NCBI RefSeq assembly: GCF_002118315.1
Contig: NZ_MTSZ01000001.1
Coordinates: 992,001-1,056,000 of the forward strand
From: Kiloniella majae
GTDB lineage: Bacteria; Pseudomonadota; Alphaproteobacteria; Kiloniellales; Kiloniellaceae
Length of the DNA: 64,000 bases
Direction of reading: 5' to 3'
Within the stretch, counting starts at the first letter, position 1. The number at the start of each line of letters is the position of its first letter. Under the pieces are notes generated by a model. That model was not told the origin of the DNA. It made no database searches and was given only the letters and a program-made list of their open reading frames with translations. Below, piece after piece: positions 46,943 to 55,692 of the stretch. Position numbers and translations under genes: made by a program.

Positions 46943-46987
46943 GATGATCGTTTTGCAGAAATAATATACTTCTGCAAAACGATCATC
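46943..46987 (+). terminator. 18-bp perfect hairpin after the RND permease
   Basis: GATGATCGTTTTGCAGAA (46943-46960) is exactly mirrored at 46970-46987 with a 9-base loop. It begins 3 bases after the stop codon. No T-run follows; the true terminator comes next at 46992, so this stem may protect the mRNA 3' end. Confidence 0.6.
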
Positions 46988-46991
46988 CTAC

Positions 46992-47028
46992 AAAAAAGAA
47001 GTCTTTGGTACTCAAAGGCTTCTTTTTT
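46992..47028 (+). terminator. Intrinsic terminator of the RND operon
   Basis: AAAAAAGAAG (46992-47001) pairs with CTTCTTTTTT (47019-47028) and an inner CTTTG/CAAAG pair extends the stem, with a T-run at the end. Confidence 0.85.
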
Positions 47029-47097
47029 GTGCGCAACACTGTTCCACAAAATCCAACCCTCTACCAATAAGTATTAATCAATAACGAGCTTAAGATT

Positions 47098-47832
47098 ATG
47101 ACCACGAGTCTTTACACTCCAATCAATACACTTAAACCAATTGGGGAAGACATATGGATTGCGGACGGACCTTCTGTATCTTTCTACGGCATTCCCTTCC
47201 CTACCCGCATGACCGTGGTCCGGTTAGAGAGCGGGACCCTTTGGGTGCATTCCCCGATCGCTATCAATAAAGAGTTATTGGACGAGATTAATCTTCTGGG
47301 CGATGTTAAATATCTCATTGCCCCTAACAATATCCACTATCTCTCTGTCGGCAAGTGGCAGGAAATCTATCCAAATGCTCAAGTATGGGCGGCCCCAAAT
47401 GTTGCCGACAGAGCCAGAAAATACAATATTCCCTTTCCGACATTCCAAGAGTTAGACAATACGCCTCCTATGGCCTGGGAGCAGGAAATCGATCAGGTCT
47501 ATGTGCAAGGTAACAAAATACTGCACGAGATCGATTTCTTTCACAGAAAGACGAAAACGCTAATACTCACTGATCTTATTGAAAATTTTGAAGCACAGAA
47601 GCTGCCTTGGTATTTTGCTTTTTTATGTAAGTTGGCCGGCAACCTTTCTCCAGATGGAAAAGCCCCTATAGACATGCGTATGGCTTTTTCAGGGGGACGA
47701 AGCAAAGCCCGAAAAGCTATTGAGCGCATGATATCGTGGAAGCCCGAAAAAATTATTCTCGCCCATGGTAAATGGTATGACAAAAACGGGACAGTCGAAT
47801 TAAAACGTGCCTTTCGTTGGTTACTTTCCTAA
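47098..47832 (+). CDS. DUF4336 domain protein
   Basis: The 244-residue protein reads as a DUF4336 member, a metallo-beta-lactamase-like fold. WIADGPSVSFYGIPFPTRMTVV opens it, YLIAPNNIHYLSVGKWQEIYPNAQVWA forms the first core, and TKTLILTDLIEN and KIILAHGKWY are the later strands with histidine and aspartate positions. The classic HxHxDH zinc motif is absent (the corresponding run is NNIHYLSVG), so it may not be a hydrolase. Function is not established for the family. It lies between the RND permease and the duplicated C-terminal fragment of that permease. Confidence 0.8.
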   Translation: MTTSLYTPINTLKPIGEDIWIADGPSVSFYGIPFPTRMTVVRLESGTLWVHSPIAINKELLDEINLLGDVKYLIAPNNIHYLSVGKWQEIYPNAQVWAAPNVADRARKYNIPFPTFQELDNTPPMAWEQEIDQVYVQGNKILHEIDFFHRKTKTLILTDLIENFEAQKLPWYFAFLCKLAGNLSPDGKAPIDMRMAFSGGRSKARKAIERMISWKPEKIILAHGKWYDKNGTVELKRAFRWLLS

Positions 47833-47848
47833 TCATACCATTTTCAGT

Positions 47849-47956
47849 TTAGATCGGTTTCTTAATCGTCAAGAGAAAAACGTCATAAGTGCGTTCTTCG
47901 AATGGCATCAACTCGCGCCCGGTTGTTTCGCAAAAATGCTTAAAATCAAGTTCGGC
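47849..47956 (-). pseudogene. Likely C-terminal remnant of a lost gene
   Basis: On the minus strand an uninterrupted stretch ends in HFCETTGRELMPFEERTYDV plus a short basic tail and a stop at 47849-47851. It looks like a real protein C-terminus, possibly of a methyltransferase, but I cannot name the family. Upstream of about 47956 the same frame runs into sequence related to the RND gene on the other strand and makes no sense. It appears to be a 5'-truncated remnant; confidence is low. Confidence 0.35.
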
Positions 47957-47963
47957 ACTGTTA

Positions 47964-48152
47964 TCCGTTTCAGGACCAGAACCCTGCCGTGGTCTGGGGG
48001 CTGTTTTGCTTGGTGAACTTACACTATCAACCGTTTTGACTCTACTGATCATTCCGCCAATGCTCTCCCTGTTGGAACACACTCTTGAAAAAGATCGCCT
48101 TCATAATCAGGACCTAAAATCCCGACCAGGACTGGCAGAGGCCGCGGAATAA
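47964..48152 (+). pseudogene. 5'-truncated copy of the RND permease C-terminus
   Basis: Translation from 47964 gives a 62-residue copy of the last part of the permease at 43733-46939, including LTLLIIPPMLSL, EHTLEKDRLHNQDLKSRPGL and the terminal AEAAE. The last 79 bases match the parent at 69 positions. The first part is more diverged, and nothing of the other 1,000 residues is present. No start codon or ribosome site belongs to it. It is the remnant of a second, paralogous RND gene. Confidence 0.85.
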
Positions 48153-48203
48153 AGCTTTGGAAATCCTGATAATTAAATACTCTTTGATACAGTTTCCAGA
48201 ATG

Positions 48204-48242
48204 AAAAAAATCCAGCTGTACTCAATACAGCTGGATTTTTTT
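48204..48242. terminator. Strong bidirectional terminator
   Basis: AAAAAAATCCAGCTGTA (48204-48220) pairs perfectly with TACAGCTGGATTTTTTT (48226-48242) around CTCAA. It would end the lost RND copy and also the soxG transcript from the other side. Confidence 0.92.
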
Positions 48243-48284
48243 AACAGATACTTTTACCCTGGATTGGGTAAACATCTCATCTTC

Positions 48285-48881
48285 TTAAAGATGGTGATAT
48301 TCACCCATTGCATCCAAGAGCCAGTCAACCAGATATTCGGCAAAGGATGGGCGGACAAACATCCGATAGGTCGGCTTGTCATCCAGCATTTGTAAAAGTA
48401 CCGGTGCTTTCCCGACACGGGTTTGAACTGCCTGTCCCGGTGTAAAAGACTGAGCATCCATGTCCAAGCGACAACTTTTCTTCATGACATTACGCGCCTG
48501 AGCACCCGTTAGATCAAGCGCTGTACGGTTACCGGAAACATCGATAACAGCAACGTGCAATCCATCCAGCGCATCGCGCAGTTTTGTAACAAGATCATCT
48601 TGTCCGTCGACCGGACCAACAACCTGCCATTCGTCAGGACCAAGCCAGAAAACAGTAAAGTCACCCTTTGTTACATAGGTATTCGGGTCTGTAGGTACAG
48701 CAACACCAACGACCTTTTTCACCGCAGAAACAAACTTTTTATCTTCGACATTCCCACGGATATTCACCTGTGCCAGAAAAGGAATTTCCGACAAGTTGAC
48801 ACCCTGATCTCCGCTCACAGAACCATTGATCATGGCCTGTTCTTTGTGCGCGATAATACTGTTACGGAATGTATCAACCAT
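48285..48881 (-). CDS. soxG: Sarcosine oxidase gamma subunit
   Basis: The 198-residue protein has the SoxG core: FTVFWLGPDEWQVVGPVD, VAVIDVSGNRTALDLTGAQA and SCRLDMDAQSFTPGQAVQTR, ending with the FVRPSFAEYLVDWL stretch. It belongs to the aminomethyltransferase-like fold and is the small partner of the heterotetrameric enzyme. ATG 48881 follows AAGGAGAACGTCGTG; it overlaps the soxA end by 8 bases. It is the last gene of soxBDAG. Confidence 0.93.
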   Translation of the reverse strand: MVDTFRNSIIAHKEQAMINGSVSGDQGVNLSEIPFLAQVNIRGNVEDKKFVSAVKKVVGVAVPTDPNTYVTKGDFTVFWLGPDEWQVVGPVDGQDDLVTKLRDALDGLHVAVIDVSGNRTALDLTGAQARNVMKKSCRLDMDAQSFTPGQAVQTRVGKAPVLLQMLDDKPTYRMFVRPSFAEYLVDWLLDAMGEYHHL

Positions 48882-51800
48882 CACGACGTTCTCCTTTTGG
48901 ATCATAGAAGACCGGGCTGACAATTTTTACCTTTGTCACCTTGCCGCGATCATGCGCGTAAATCCATTGTCCCATACGGTTATGTCCATCCTTCACCAAA
49001 GCCATCGCGATGGAATGTCCAAGGTTAGGGCTCCAATAAGAAGATGTTACATGGCCGACCATCGGTGCCGGTGTCGGGTTCACACGCTCATAAGTAAGCT
49101 GCGCGCCCTCTTCCAGAACTTCCTTTGGATTTTCAGTTACAAGACCAACAAGCTGCTTACGATTTTCACGGGCAGTATCCTCACGCGTGAAAGAACGACG
49201 CCCAATGAAGTCACCTTTTTTCTTCGCAACGATCCAGTCCATACCAAGATCCTGCGGCGTTTGCGTGCCGTCAGTTTCCTGACCAATGATCACAAAGCCT
49301 TTTTCCGCACGAAGAACGTGCATGGTTTCAGTACCGTATGGCGTAATGTCGTACTTTTCACCGAGCTCCATACATTTCTTCCACAGATGGAGACCATGCC
49401 AGTTTCTGACGTTAATCTCGTAGGAAAGATCACCGGTAAAAGAAATCCGGAAGACGCGCGCCGGAACACCTGCAACTTCACCTTCACGCCATGTCATGAA
49501 CGGGAAAGCTTCGTTAGAGAAATCCATCTCCGGCGCAAGTTCTTCCAATAGCTGACGAGCTTTTGGACCACCGATAGAAAGCGTCGACCACTCTTCAGTA
49601 ACAGACGTGCAGTAAACTTCCAGATCAGGCCATTCTGTCTGCAAGTATTCCTCAAGCCAATCAAGAACACCAGCCGCACCACCAGTCGTCGTTGTCATGT
49701 GGAAGTGGTTTTCCCCAAGACGCGATGTCACACCATCATCAAAGACCATACCGTCTTCTTTAAGCATGAAGCCATACCGGCAAGATCCTACAGGAAGCTT
49801 TAGCCAGGCATTGGTATAAACCAGATTAAGGAACTGTGCGGCATCCTTACCCTGAATATCAATTTTACCTAGTGTGGACGCATCAAGAATACCGACGCCA
49901 TCACGAAGAGCTGCGGTTTCGCGTGCAACCGCGGCATCCATGTCTTCACCAGCTTTCGGGTAATACCATGCACGCTGCCATTGGCCAACAGGCTCAAAAG
50001 TAGCGCCATTTTCCAGATGCCAGCCATACATAGACGTTCGACGAACCGGATCAGCCAAATCGCCATTGATTCCACGTCCAGCCAGCGCACCAAAGTTAAC
50101 AGGTGTATACGGCGGACGGAAAGTCGTCGTACCGACTTTTGGAATGTCCTTTTCCAGCTGGGAAGACAAGATCGCCAAACCGTTCACGTTGGAAAGCTTA
50201 CCCTGATCAGTCGCCATACCTGTTGTTGTATAACGCTTCATATGCTCGACAGAGTGCATACCTTCACGCGCTGCCAACATAATATCTGCGGCGGTAACAT
50301 CGTGTTGATAATCAACATAATGCTTACGCTTGCCCTGACCAACGGGATGATCTGTTGGAACAACCCAATAGGCTTTGATGGCTTTTTCTTCGACAACAAG
50401 TGCTTTTGGTGAAGCTTTCGCCTTACCTTTGCCAAAACCTGTATCCATGGCTGCGGCAGCACCCGCTGCAGCACCTTCGTCAAGTGCAGACTGCAGGTCA
50501 AAAGAACCTTTACAGGCACCAACGGTACGTTCGTTTTGTGAAGAAATATTTGGTACAAAACAGATTTTCTCTTCATCATAACGGAGCTTGCCGATTGATT
50601 GAGAGAAAAGGTGAACTGCCGGATTCCAGCCACCAGAAGTCAGGATGGTGTCGCAATCAATTTTACGCTTGCTACCCGTGATCTTACTACCGTCTGAAGA
50701 CACTGTTGCAACTTCAACCCCGGTAACACGCTTGCGGCCGAGTGTGGCGACAATACCAGAACCTGTTAGAACTTCGATACCTTTTTGACGTGCCGCGTTT
50801 GGCAGATCACCGTCAACGATTTCACGCAAATCAATGATGGTTGGAATATCCATTCCTGCATCAACAAGATCAATTGCAACAGAATAGGCACTGTCGTTAT
50901 TTGTGAAAATAACACCACGACGCCCAGGTAGCGCACCATAACGATTTGCATAAGCCTGCCCCGCATTGGCCAGCATAATACCCGGACGATCATTATCCGC
51001 GAAAACCAACGGACGTTCGTGCGAACCTGTCGCCAGAACAACCTGTTTAGCACGGAAATGCCAGATACGGTGTTTGCTCAAGCCCGGCTTGGCACCCGGT
51101 CCAAAATGATCAGTTCTGCGTTCGTGAACTGTGATATAGTTATGGTCATAATATCCAAAAGCATTTGCACGCTTTAACAGACGAACATTATCCATAGATT
51201 CCAGTTCAGCAATAGCGGTATCAACCCATTCCTGAGCAGGCTTGCCATCAATGATCTGTTTTGTGTTCAACAAAGAACCACCAAATTCAGGTTGCTCATC
51301 ACACAAAACAACACGGGCACCAGTACGGCCAGCTTCAAGCGCCGCACTCAGGCCCGCAGGACCGGCCCCAACAACCATGACTTCACAGAACTCGTTCATG
51401 TGGTCATAGGTATCCGGGTCTTTTTCACGGGGAAGCACACCCAGACCAGCCATGCGCCGGATAATCGGCTCGTACACCGTCATCCACATGGATTTTGGAT
51501 CCATAAAGGTTTTGTAATAGAAGCCGGCAACAAAAATACGGGATGCTACAGAGTTAACCGCGGCAAGGTCAAAGTTTACAGACGGCCAGCAGTTAACTGA
51601 TTTAGCTGTCAGACCTTCGTAAAGTTCAATCTGTGTCGCACGAACATTCGGCTCGCTACGCGGTCCGGTTTCGAGTTGGATAATTGCATTTGGTTCTTCA
51701 GAACCAGCTGTCAAAATACCGCGAGGGCGGTGCGTTTTGAAACTACGGCCCACCAAGTGAACCCCGTTGGCAACCAATGCAGAGGCCAAGGTGTCCCCTT

Positions 51801-51894
51801 TGGCACCTGTATAATTTTTACCGTTAAAGGTAAAATTAATGACATTGGAACGGTCAACCCGTGTTCCCTGTGTCGTACGGAACTTTTCGGTCAT
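48874..51894 (-). CDS. soxA: Sarcosine oxidase alpha subunit
   Basis: The protein of about 1006 residues has an N-terminal ferredoxin-like domain (INFTFNGKNYTGAKGDTLAS, SFKTHRPRGILTAGSEEPNA). The FAD/NAD-binding domain has VMVVGAGPAGLSAALEAGRT. The C-terminal half is an aminomethyltransferase (GcvT-like) domain with GVGILDASTLGKIDIQGKDA and GDLSYEINVRNWHGLHLW. The complex oxidises sarcosine to glycine and hands the methyl-derived C1 unit to tetrahydrofolate. ATG 51894 overlaps the soxD TGA in TGATGA. Length and domains are normal for the family. Confidence 0.96.
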   Translation of the reverse strand: MTEKFRTTQGTRVDRSNVINFTFNGKNYTGAKGDTLASALVANGVHLVGRSFKTHRPRGILTAGSEEPNAIIQLETGPRSEPNVRATQIELYEGLTAKSVNCWPSVNFDLAAVNSVASRIFVAGFYYKTFMDPKSMWMTVYEPIIRRMAGLGVLPREKDPDTYDHMNEFCEVMVVGAGPAGLSAALEAGRTGARVVLCDEQPEFGGSLLNTKQIIDGKPAQEWVDTAIAELESMDNVRLLKRANAFGYYDHNYITVHERRTDHFGPGAKPGLSKHRIWHFRAKQVVLATGSHERPLVFADNDRPGIMLANAGQAYANRYGALPGRRGVIFTNNDSAYSVAIDLVDAGMDIPTIIDLREIVDGDLPNAARQKGIEVLTGSGIVATLGRKRVTGVEVATVSSDGSKITGSKRKIDCDTILTSGGWNPAVHLFSQSIGKLRYDEEKICFVPNISSQNERTVGACKGSFDLQSALDEGAAAGAAAAMDTGFGKGKAKASPKALVVEEKAIKAYWVVPTDHPVGQGKRKHYVDYQHDVTAADIMLAAREGMHSVEHMKRYTTTGMATDQGKLSNVNGLAILSSQLEKDIPKVGTTTFRPPYTPVNFGALAGRGINGDLADPVRRTSMYGWHLENGATFEPVGQWQRAWYYPKAGEDMDAAVARETAALRDGVGILDASTLGKIDIQGKDAAQFLNLVYTNAWLKLPVGSCRYGFMLKEDGMVFDDGVTSRLGENHFHMTTTTGGAAGVLDWLEEYLQTEWPDLEVYCTSVTEEWSTLSIGGPKARQLLEELAPEMDFSNEAFPFMTWREGEVAGVPARVFRISFTGDLSYEINVRNWHGLHLWKKCMELGEKYDITPYGTETMHVLRAEKGFVIIGQETDGTQTPQDLGMDWIVAKKKGDFIGRRSFTREDTARENRKQLVGLVTENPKEVLEEGAQLTYERVNPTPAPMVGHVTSSYWSPNLGHSIAMALVKDGHNRMGQWIYAHDRGKVTKVKIVSPVFYDPKGERRDG

Positions 51895-52247
51895 CACGCA
51901 CCCTCTTTCTTTTTAACAGGGGCCTTTTTAGCAGCAGCTTTCTTAGCTGGAGCAGGTTTGGTAGTCACTGCTTCAGGTAAATCAGGCTTTTCACCTGTTT
52001 TATAAACAGAGACGATTTCATTGGTTACGGTGTTACGTGCAACGTTGAACCAACGACGGCATCCGTCAGAATGCACCCAACGCTCGCGGTGAACACCCTT
52101 GGTATTCGTCCGCATGAAAACGTATTCAGCCCATTCTGCATCAGTCAATTCATCCGGGTTTTCCGGGCGCACAATGTGTGCCTCGCCACCGTAATGGTAT
52201 TCTGTTTCGTCGCGCTCACCACACCAGGGACATTTGATATAAAGCAT
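51894..52247 (-). CDS. soxD: Sarcosine oxidase delta subunit
   Basis: The 117-residue protein has the zinc-binding opening CPWCGERDETEYHYGGEA with further ligands in HSDGCRRWFNVARNT, as in SoxD. The last 25 residues are Lys/Ala/Pro-rich (KKAAAKKAPVKKKEG), a tail common in this subunit in alphaproteobacteria. It lies 12 bases after soxB and overlaps soxA by one base. Confidence 0.95.
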   Translation of the reverse strand: MLYIKCPWCGERDETEYHYGGEAHIVRPENPDELTDAEWAEYVFMRTNTKGVHRERWVHSDGCRRWFNVARNTVTNEIVSVYKTGEKPDLPEAVTTKPAPAKKAAAKKAPVKKKEGA

Positions 52248-52259
52248 CCAATTAACTCC

Positions 52260-53510
52260 TTAGTGGGCTACACCAGCAGCACCGTGTTCATCCACAAGCG
52301 CACCGGTAATAAAACGATCAATAGAGAACGCAGCATTAAGATCATGCGGTTCATCTTTGGCGATTGTATGGGCATAACACCAACCGGCACCTGGTGTTGC
52401 TTTGAAACCACCAGTTCCCCAGCCGGCATTAACGTAAAGGTTTTTAACCGGAGTTTTGCCAACAATCGGTGACGCATCAGGACAGGTATCAACAATACCG
52501 CCCCACGAACGCATCATCCGTGTCCGGGAGAACAGCGGGAAAAGCTCCATGGCTGATCCTAGCTGATCTTCGATCACGTGTAGCGAGCCACGTTGGCTAT
52601 ACCCAACATAGGCATCAATACCCGCCCCCATAACCAGTTCGCCCTTGTCTGACTGAGACACATAAACGTGCACGGCATTTGACATAACCACGCAATCAAT
52701 CACTGGTTTCATCGGCTCTGAAACAAGTGCCTGCAAAGGATGGGATTCGATCGGCAAACGGATACCAGCCATATCAGCAACAACAGATGTGTGCCCGGCA
52801 CAAGCCATCGCAACTTTCTTGGCTTTAATATCACCAAGCGACGTACGGACACCTTTTACAGTCCCGTTGTCGATCATCAGTCCTTGAACTTCACAGTTCT
52901 GGATCACGTCCACACCCATGTCATCCGCACCACGGGCATAGCCCCAGGCAACGGCATCATGGCGGGCTGTACCGCCACGGCGCTGTAGCGTGGCACCCAT
53001 AACCGGATAACGGCTGTCTTTAGAGATATTGATAATCGGGCAAAATTCTTTGACCTGTTCAGCGTTCAGCCATTCAGCATCAATACCGTTCAGGTTATTC
53101 GCATTTACACGGCGAATTGATTCGCGAACATCACCAAGATTATGAGCAAGGTTCAAAACGCCGCGCTGAGAGAACATCACGTTGTAGTTCAGTTCCTGGG
53201 ACAAGTTTTCCCACAGCTTCATCGCGTTTTCATAGAACAGGCCAGACTCGTCCCACAGATAGTTCGAACGAACAATCGTGGTATTACGTCCGGTGTTACC
53301 ACCACCGAGCCAGCCTTTTTCAATAACGGCGACATTGGTAATGCCGTGCTCTTTTGCCAGATAATAAGCCGTTGCCAAGCCATGGCCACCAGCACCAATA
53401 ATCACAACATCATATTCCGGCTTCGGATCTGGACTACGCCATTGGCGGGGCCAGTTCTGATGCCAGCTCATGGCATTTCTTGCCAAGCTGAAAATCGAAA
53501 AACGGGACAT
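52260..53510 (-). CDS. soxB: Sarcosine oxidase beta subunit
   Basis: The 416-residue flavoprotein has the dinucleotide-binding [20 protein letters not shown], the family sequence [20 protein letters not shown] around the covalent flavin attachment region, and the C-terminal [20 protein letters not shown]. It is the sarcosine-oxidising subunit with FAD and covalently bound FMN. It is the first gene of soxBDAG; the operon's promoter and a candidate direct-repeat site for the divergent AraC regulator lie in the 190-base gap after it. Confidence 0.96.
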   Translation of the reverse strand: MSRFSIFSLARNAMSWHQNWPRQWRSPDPKPEYDVVIIGAGGHGLATAYYLAKEHGITNVAVIEKGWLGGGNTGRNTTIVRSNYLWDESGLFYENAMKLWENLSQELNYNVMFSQRGVLNLAHNLGDVRESIRRVNANNLNGIDAEWLNAEQVKEFCPIINISKDSRYPVMGATLQRRGGTARHDAVAWGYARGADDMGVDVIQNCEVQGLMIDNGTVKGVRTSLGDIKAKKVAMACAGHTSVVADMAGIRLPIESHPLQALVSEPMKPVIDCVVMSNAVHVYVSQSDKGELVMGAGIDAYVGYSQRGSLHVIEDQLGSAMELFPLFSRTRMMRSWGGIVDTCPDASPIVGKTPVKNLYVNAGWGTGGFKATPGAGWCYAHTIAKDEPHDLNAAFSIDRFITGALVDEHGAAGVAH

Positions 53511-53624
53511 AGCCGTTCACACTCCTCTATTAGTTGTCCATATCCTACGCCTAGTTTCAAAACACTTCCATGTACGGCGAAGACAAGATCATTGAATACT
53601 TGCGACATTCTGATAATCTTCGTG

Positions 53625-53656
53625 TTTATAAGCGACACATTTCAGTCTTTATAAGC
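53625..53656. promoter_or_regulatory. Direct repeats in the soxB/regulator intergenic region
   Basis: TTTATAAGC occurs at 53625-53633 and again at 53648-53656, a 23-base period (about two helical turns). AraC-family activators such as GbdR usually bind direct repeats of this kind, so it may be the regulator's own site. Confidence 0.5.
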
Positions 53657-53700
53657 AAATCGTCATCACAAAGAGATACGCCACCAAAGGCAAGCAACAC

Positions 53701-54768
53701 ATGACATACAGAAGTTCGCAGGCAGATCCTCTATCCACCAAAGAAACCACATCTTTGAGTGTCGCATTTATCCTGCTCCCAAACTTCACTCTCACTCCCT
53801 TTTCCTCTGTTATTGATACCCTGAGACTCGCAGCAGATGATGAAGATTACAGCCGCCCCCTCAAATGCAGATGGTCCATCATCAGCCCCAAGCCCGGCAA
53901 ACCTGTTAAATCAAGTTGCGGGGTAGAGATCACCCCATCACAGGGGATAAATGATCTCTCTCAATACGACTATCTGGTTGTCGTTGGTGGCCTTCTCCAC
54001 AAGGGACCACAAGCGGATCATGAAAGCATCTCTGTATTGAAAAAAGCTGCCGCACAAGGTGTCTCCATCATCGGATTATGTACCGGCAGTTTTGCGATGA
54101 TCAGAGCTGGATTGATGCAGGGGCGCAGATGTTGTGTCAGCTGGTATCACTATAATGATTTCCTAGAAGAATTCGCTGACGTCAAACCAGTCGCCGACCA
54201 GGTTTATGTTATTGATGGAAAACGCATTACCTGCGCAGGTGGTGCAGGTGCGTTGGATCTAGCCGCCTGGCTTGTCGAAAAACATTTGGGAAAAGCAGTG
54301 GCACAAAAAAGTCTCAGAATTCTTCAAGTCGACAGAGTTCGTTCAGCGTCGGCCCCGCAGCCGCAGCCCCCTACTGTCCAACTATCCCATAATGAGCGGG
54401 TCAGAAAAGCTGTTTTAACCATGGAACAGAATATGTCCGTACCGCTTTCCATCGAAGAGCTGTCCAGTCGTGTGAATATTTCAAAGCGCCAGCTCGAACG
54501 TACCTTTAGTGAACAGCTTGGTGTTTCACCCCAAGCTTGCTACAGAGACCTCCGGCTACGCCATGGTCTGTGGCAACTACTAAACACCGATAAGGCTATC
54601 AGTGACATCGCAGCCGATTGTGGCTTCTCCGATGCGTCACATTTCTCCCGGCACTTTAGCAAAACCTTCAAACGTCCGCCGTCTACTGTTCGTAGTCATC
54701 GTGAGGAAGGTCTGGAAATGCTACAAAAACTCATCCCGGAAAATCTCTCAAAACTAAACTTCGAATAA
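53701..54768 (+). CDS. GlxA/GbdR-type AraC regulator with DJ-1/PfpI-like domain
   Basis: The 355-residue protein starts with a DJ-1/PfpI (glutamine-amidotransferase-like) domain, about residues 18-200. GLCTGSFAMIRAGLMQGRRC carries the nucleophile-position cysteine and CAGGAGALDLAAWL follows. The C-terminal AraC domain has two helix-turn-helix units (IEELSSRVNISKRQLERTF and IAADCGFSDASHFSRHFSK). GbdR of Pseudomonas has this layout and activates glycine betaine, dimethylglycine and sarcosine catabolism genes. Being divergent from soxBDAG fits that role. A strong terminator follows. Confidence 0.9.
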   Translation: MTYRSSQADPLSTKETTSLSVAFILLPNFTLTPFSSVIDTLRLAADDEDYSRPLKCRWSIISPKPGKPVKSSCGVEITPSQGINDLSQYDYLVVVGGLLHKGPQADHESISVLKKAAAQGVSIIGLCTGSFAMIRAGLMQGRRCCVSWYHYNDFLEEFADVKPVADQVYVIDGKRITCAGGAGALDLAAWLVEKHLGKAVAQKSLRILQVDRVRSASAPQPQPPTVQLSHNERVRKAVLTMEQNMSVPLSIEELSSRVNISKRQLERTFSEQLGVSPQACYRDLRLRHGLWQLLNTDKAISDIAADCGFSDASHFSRHFSKTFKRPPSTVRSHREEGLEMLQKLIPENLSKLNFE

Positions 54769-54784
54769 TCGAATAGCAGCAATA

Positions 54785-54821
54785 AAAAAAGGCAGGGCTT
54801 CAAAGAAGCCCTGCCTTTTTT
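54785..54821. terminator. Bidirectional terminator
   Basis: AAAAAAGGCAGGGCTTC (54785-54801) pairs perfectly with GAAGCCCTGCCTTTTTT (54805-54821) around a 3-base loop. It serves both the AraC gene and the convergent permease gene. Confidence 0.93.
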
Positions 54822-54841
54822 CGTACAAAGTATAAACCTCT

Positions 54842-55687
54842 TTAGGTAATACCGCGGATCCTGTCAGAACGACGACGTAGAATTTCCACTGTGGACAGCA
54901 TAATAACCGAGAAAGTTATCAAAATTGTCGCCACAGCCAGAATAGTCGGACTGATCTGCTCTCGGATACCGGACCACATCTGCAACGGAATAGTTCGCTG
55001 CTCAACACCAGCGATAAAGATCGCCACAATAACCTCGTCAAAAGACGTCATCATCGCGAACAAAGCGCCAGAGATAACACCCGTCATAATTAGCGGCATC
55101 GTCACCCTAAAGAAAGTGTAGGTTGGTGTTGCTCCCAAACTCGCACCTGCCTTAATCAAGGTATGATCAAAGCCACTCAACGTTGCGGTTACCGTTATAA
55201 CAACAAATGGTGTTCCCAAAGCAGTATGCGCAAGAATTAAACCTATGTAACTTTGCGCAATCCCAAGCTTTGAGTAAAAGAAAAACATCCCAGCAGCAGC
55301 AATAATCAAAGGCACGATCATCGGAGAAATCAACAATCCCATGATCATCCCTTTGAAAGGAAGTTCTGATCTATTTAATCCTAACGCAGCCAAGGTACCT
55401 AGAGCAGCGGAAAGTATTGTCGAAAAGAATGCGATAATCACAGAGTTTTTAATAGATTCCAGCCAGCGATCACTGGTCAAAAATTCTTCATACCAACGCA
55501 GAGAATAAGCGTCAGGATCAAGCGTTAACATCCCTTGCGTAAAACTAAAGTAAGGCTCTGCATTAAAAGAAAGCGGAACGATTACAAGAATTGGTGCAAT
55601 CAAAAAGATGAAAATAGCCGCGCATAAAAAACGAAAGGTATAGTACCACGTACGTTCCAACGGGCCAGCATATGAAGGTACAGCCAT
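54842..55687 (-). CDS. ABC transporter permease, PotC type
   Basis: The 281-residue protein has six membrane helices and the EAA loop region LIKAGASLGATPTYTFFRVTMPLI, as in PotC/PhnV permeases. It starts MAVPSYAGPLERTW five bases after the PotB-type gene. It is the second half of the membrane channel of the importer at 54.8-59.4 kb. Substrate is not set by sequence; the neighbourhood suggests an amine such as a betaine or polyamine. Confidence 0.93.
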   Translation of the reverse strand: MAVPSYAGPLERTWYYTFRFLCAAIFIFLIAPILVIVPLSFNAEPYFSFTQGMLTLDPDAYSLRWYEEFLTSDRWLESIKNSVIIAFFSTILSAALGTLAALGLNRSELPFKGMIMGLLISPMIVPLIIAAAGMFFFYSKLGIAQSYIGLILAHTALGTPFVVITVTATLSGFDHTLIKAGASLGATPTYTFFRVTMPLIMTGVISGALFAMMTSFDEVIVAIFIAGVEQRTIPLQMWSGIREQISPTILAVATILITFSVIMLSTVEILRRRSDRIRGIT

Positions 55688-55692
55688 AATCT

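Noticed and set aside
48826-49551. Open frame of 241 codons opposite soxA and soxG
   Set aside because: Antisense to well-conserved sarcosine oxidase domains; the translation is not protein-like.
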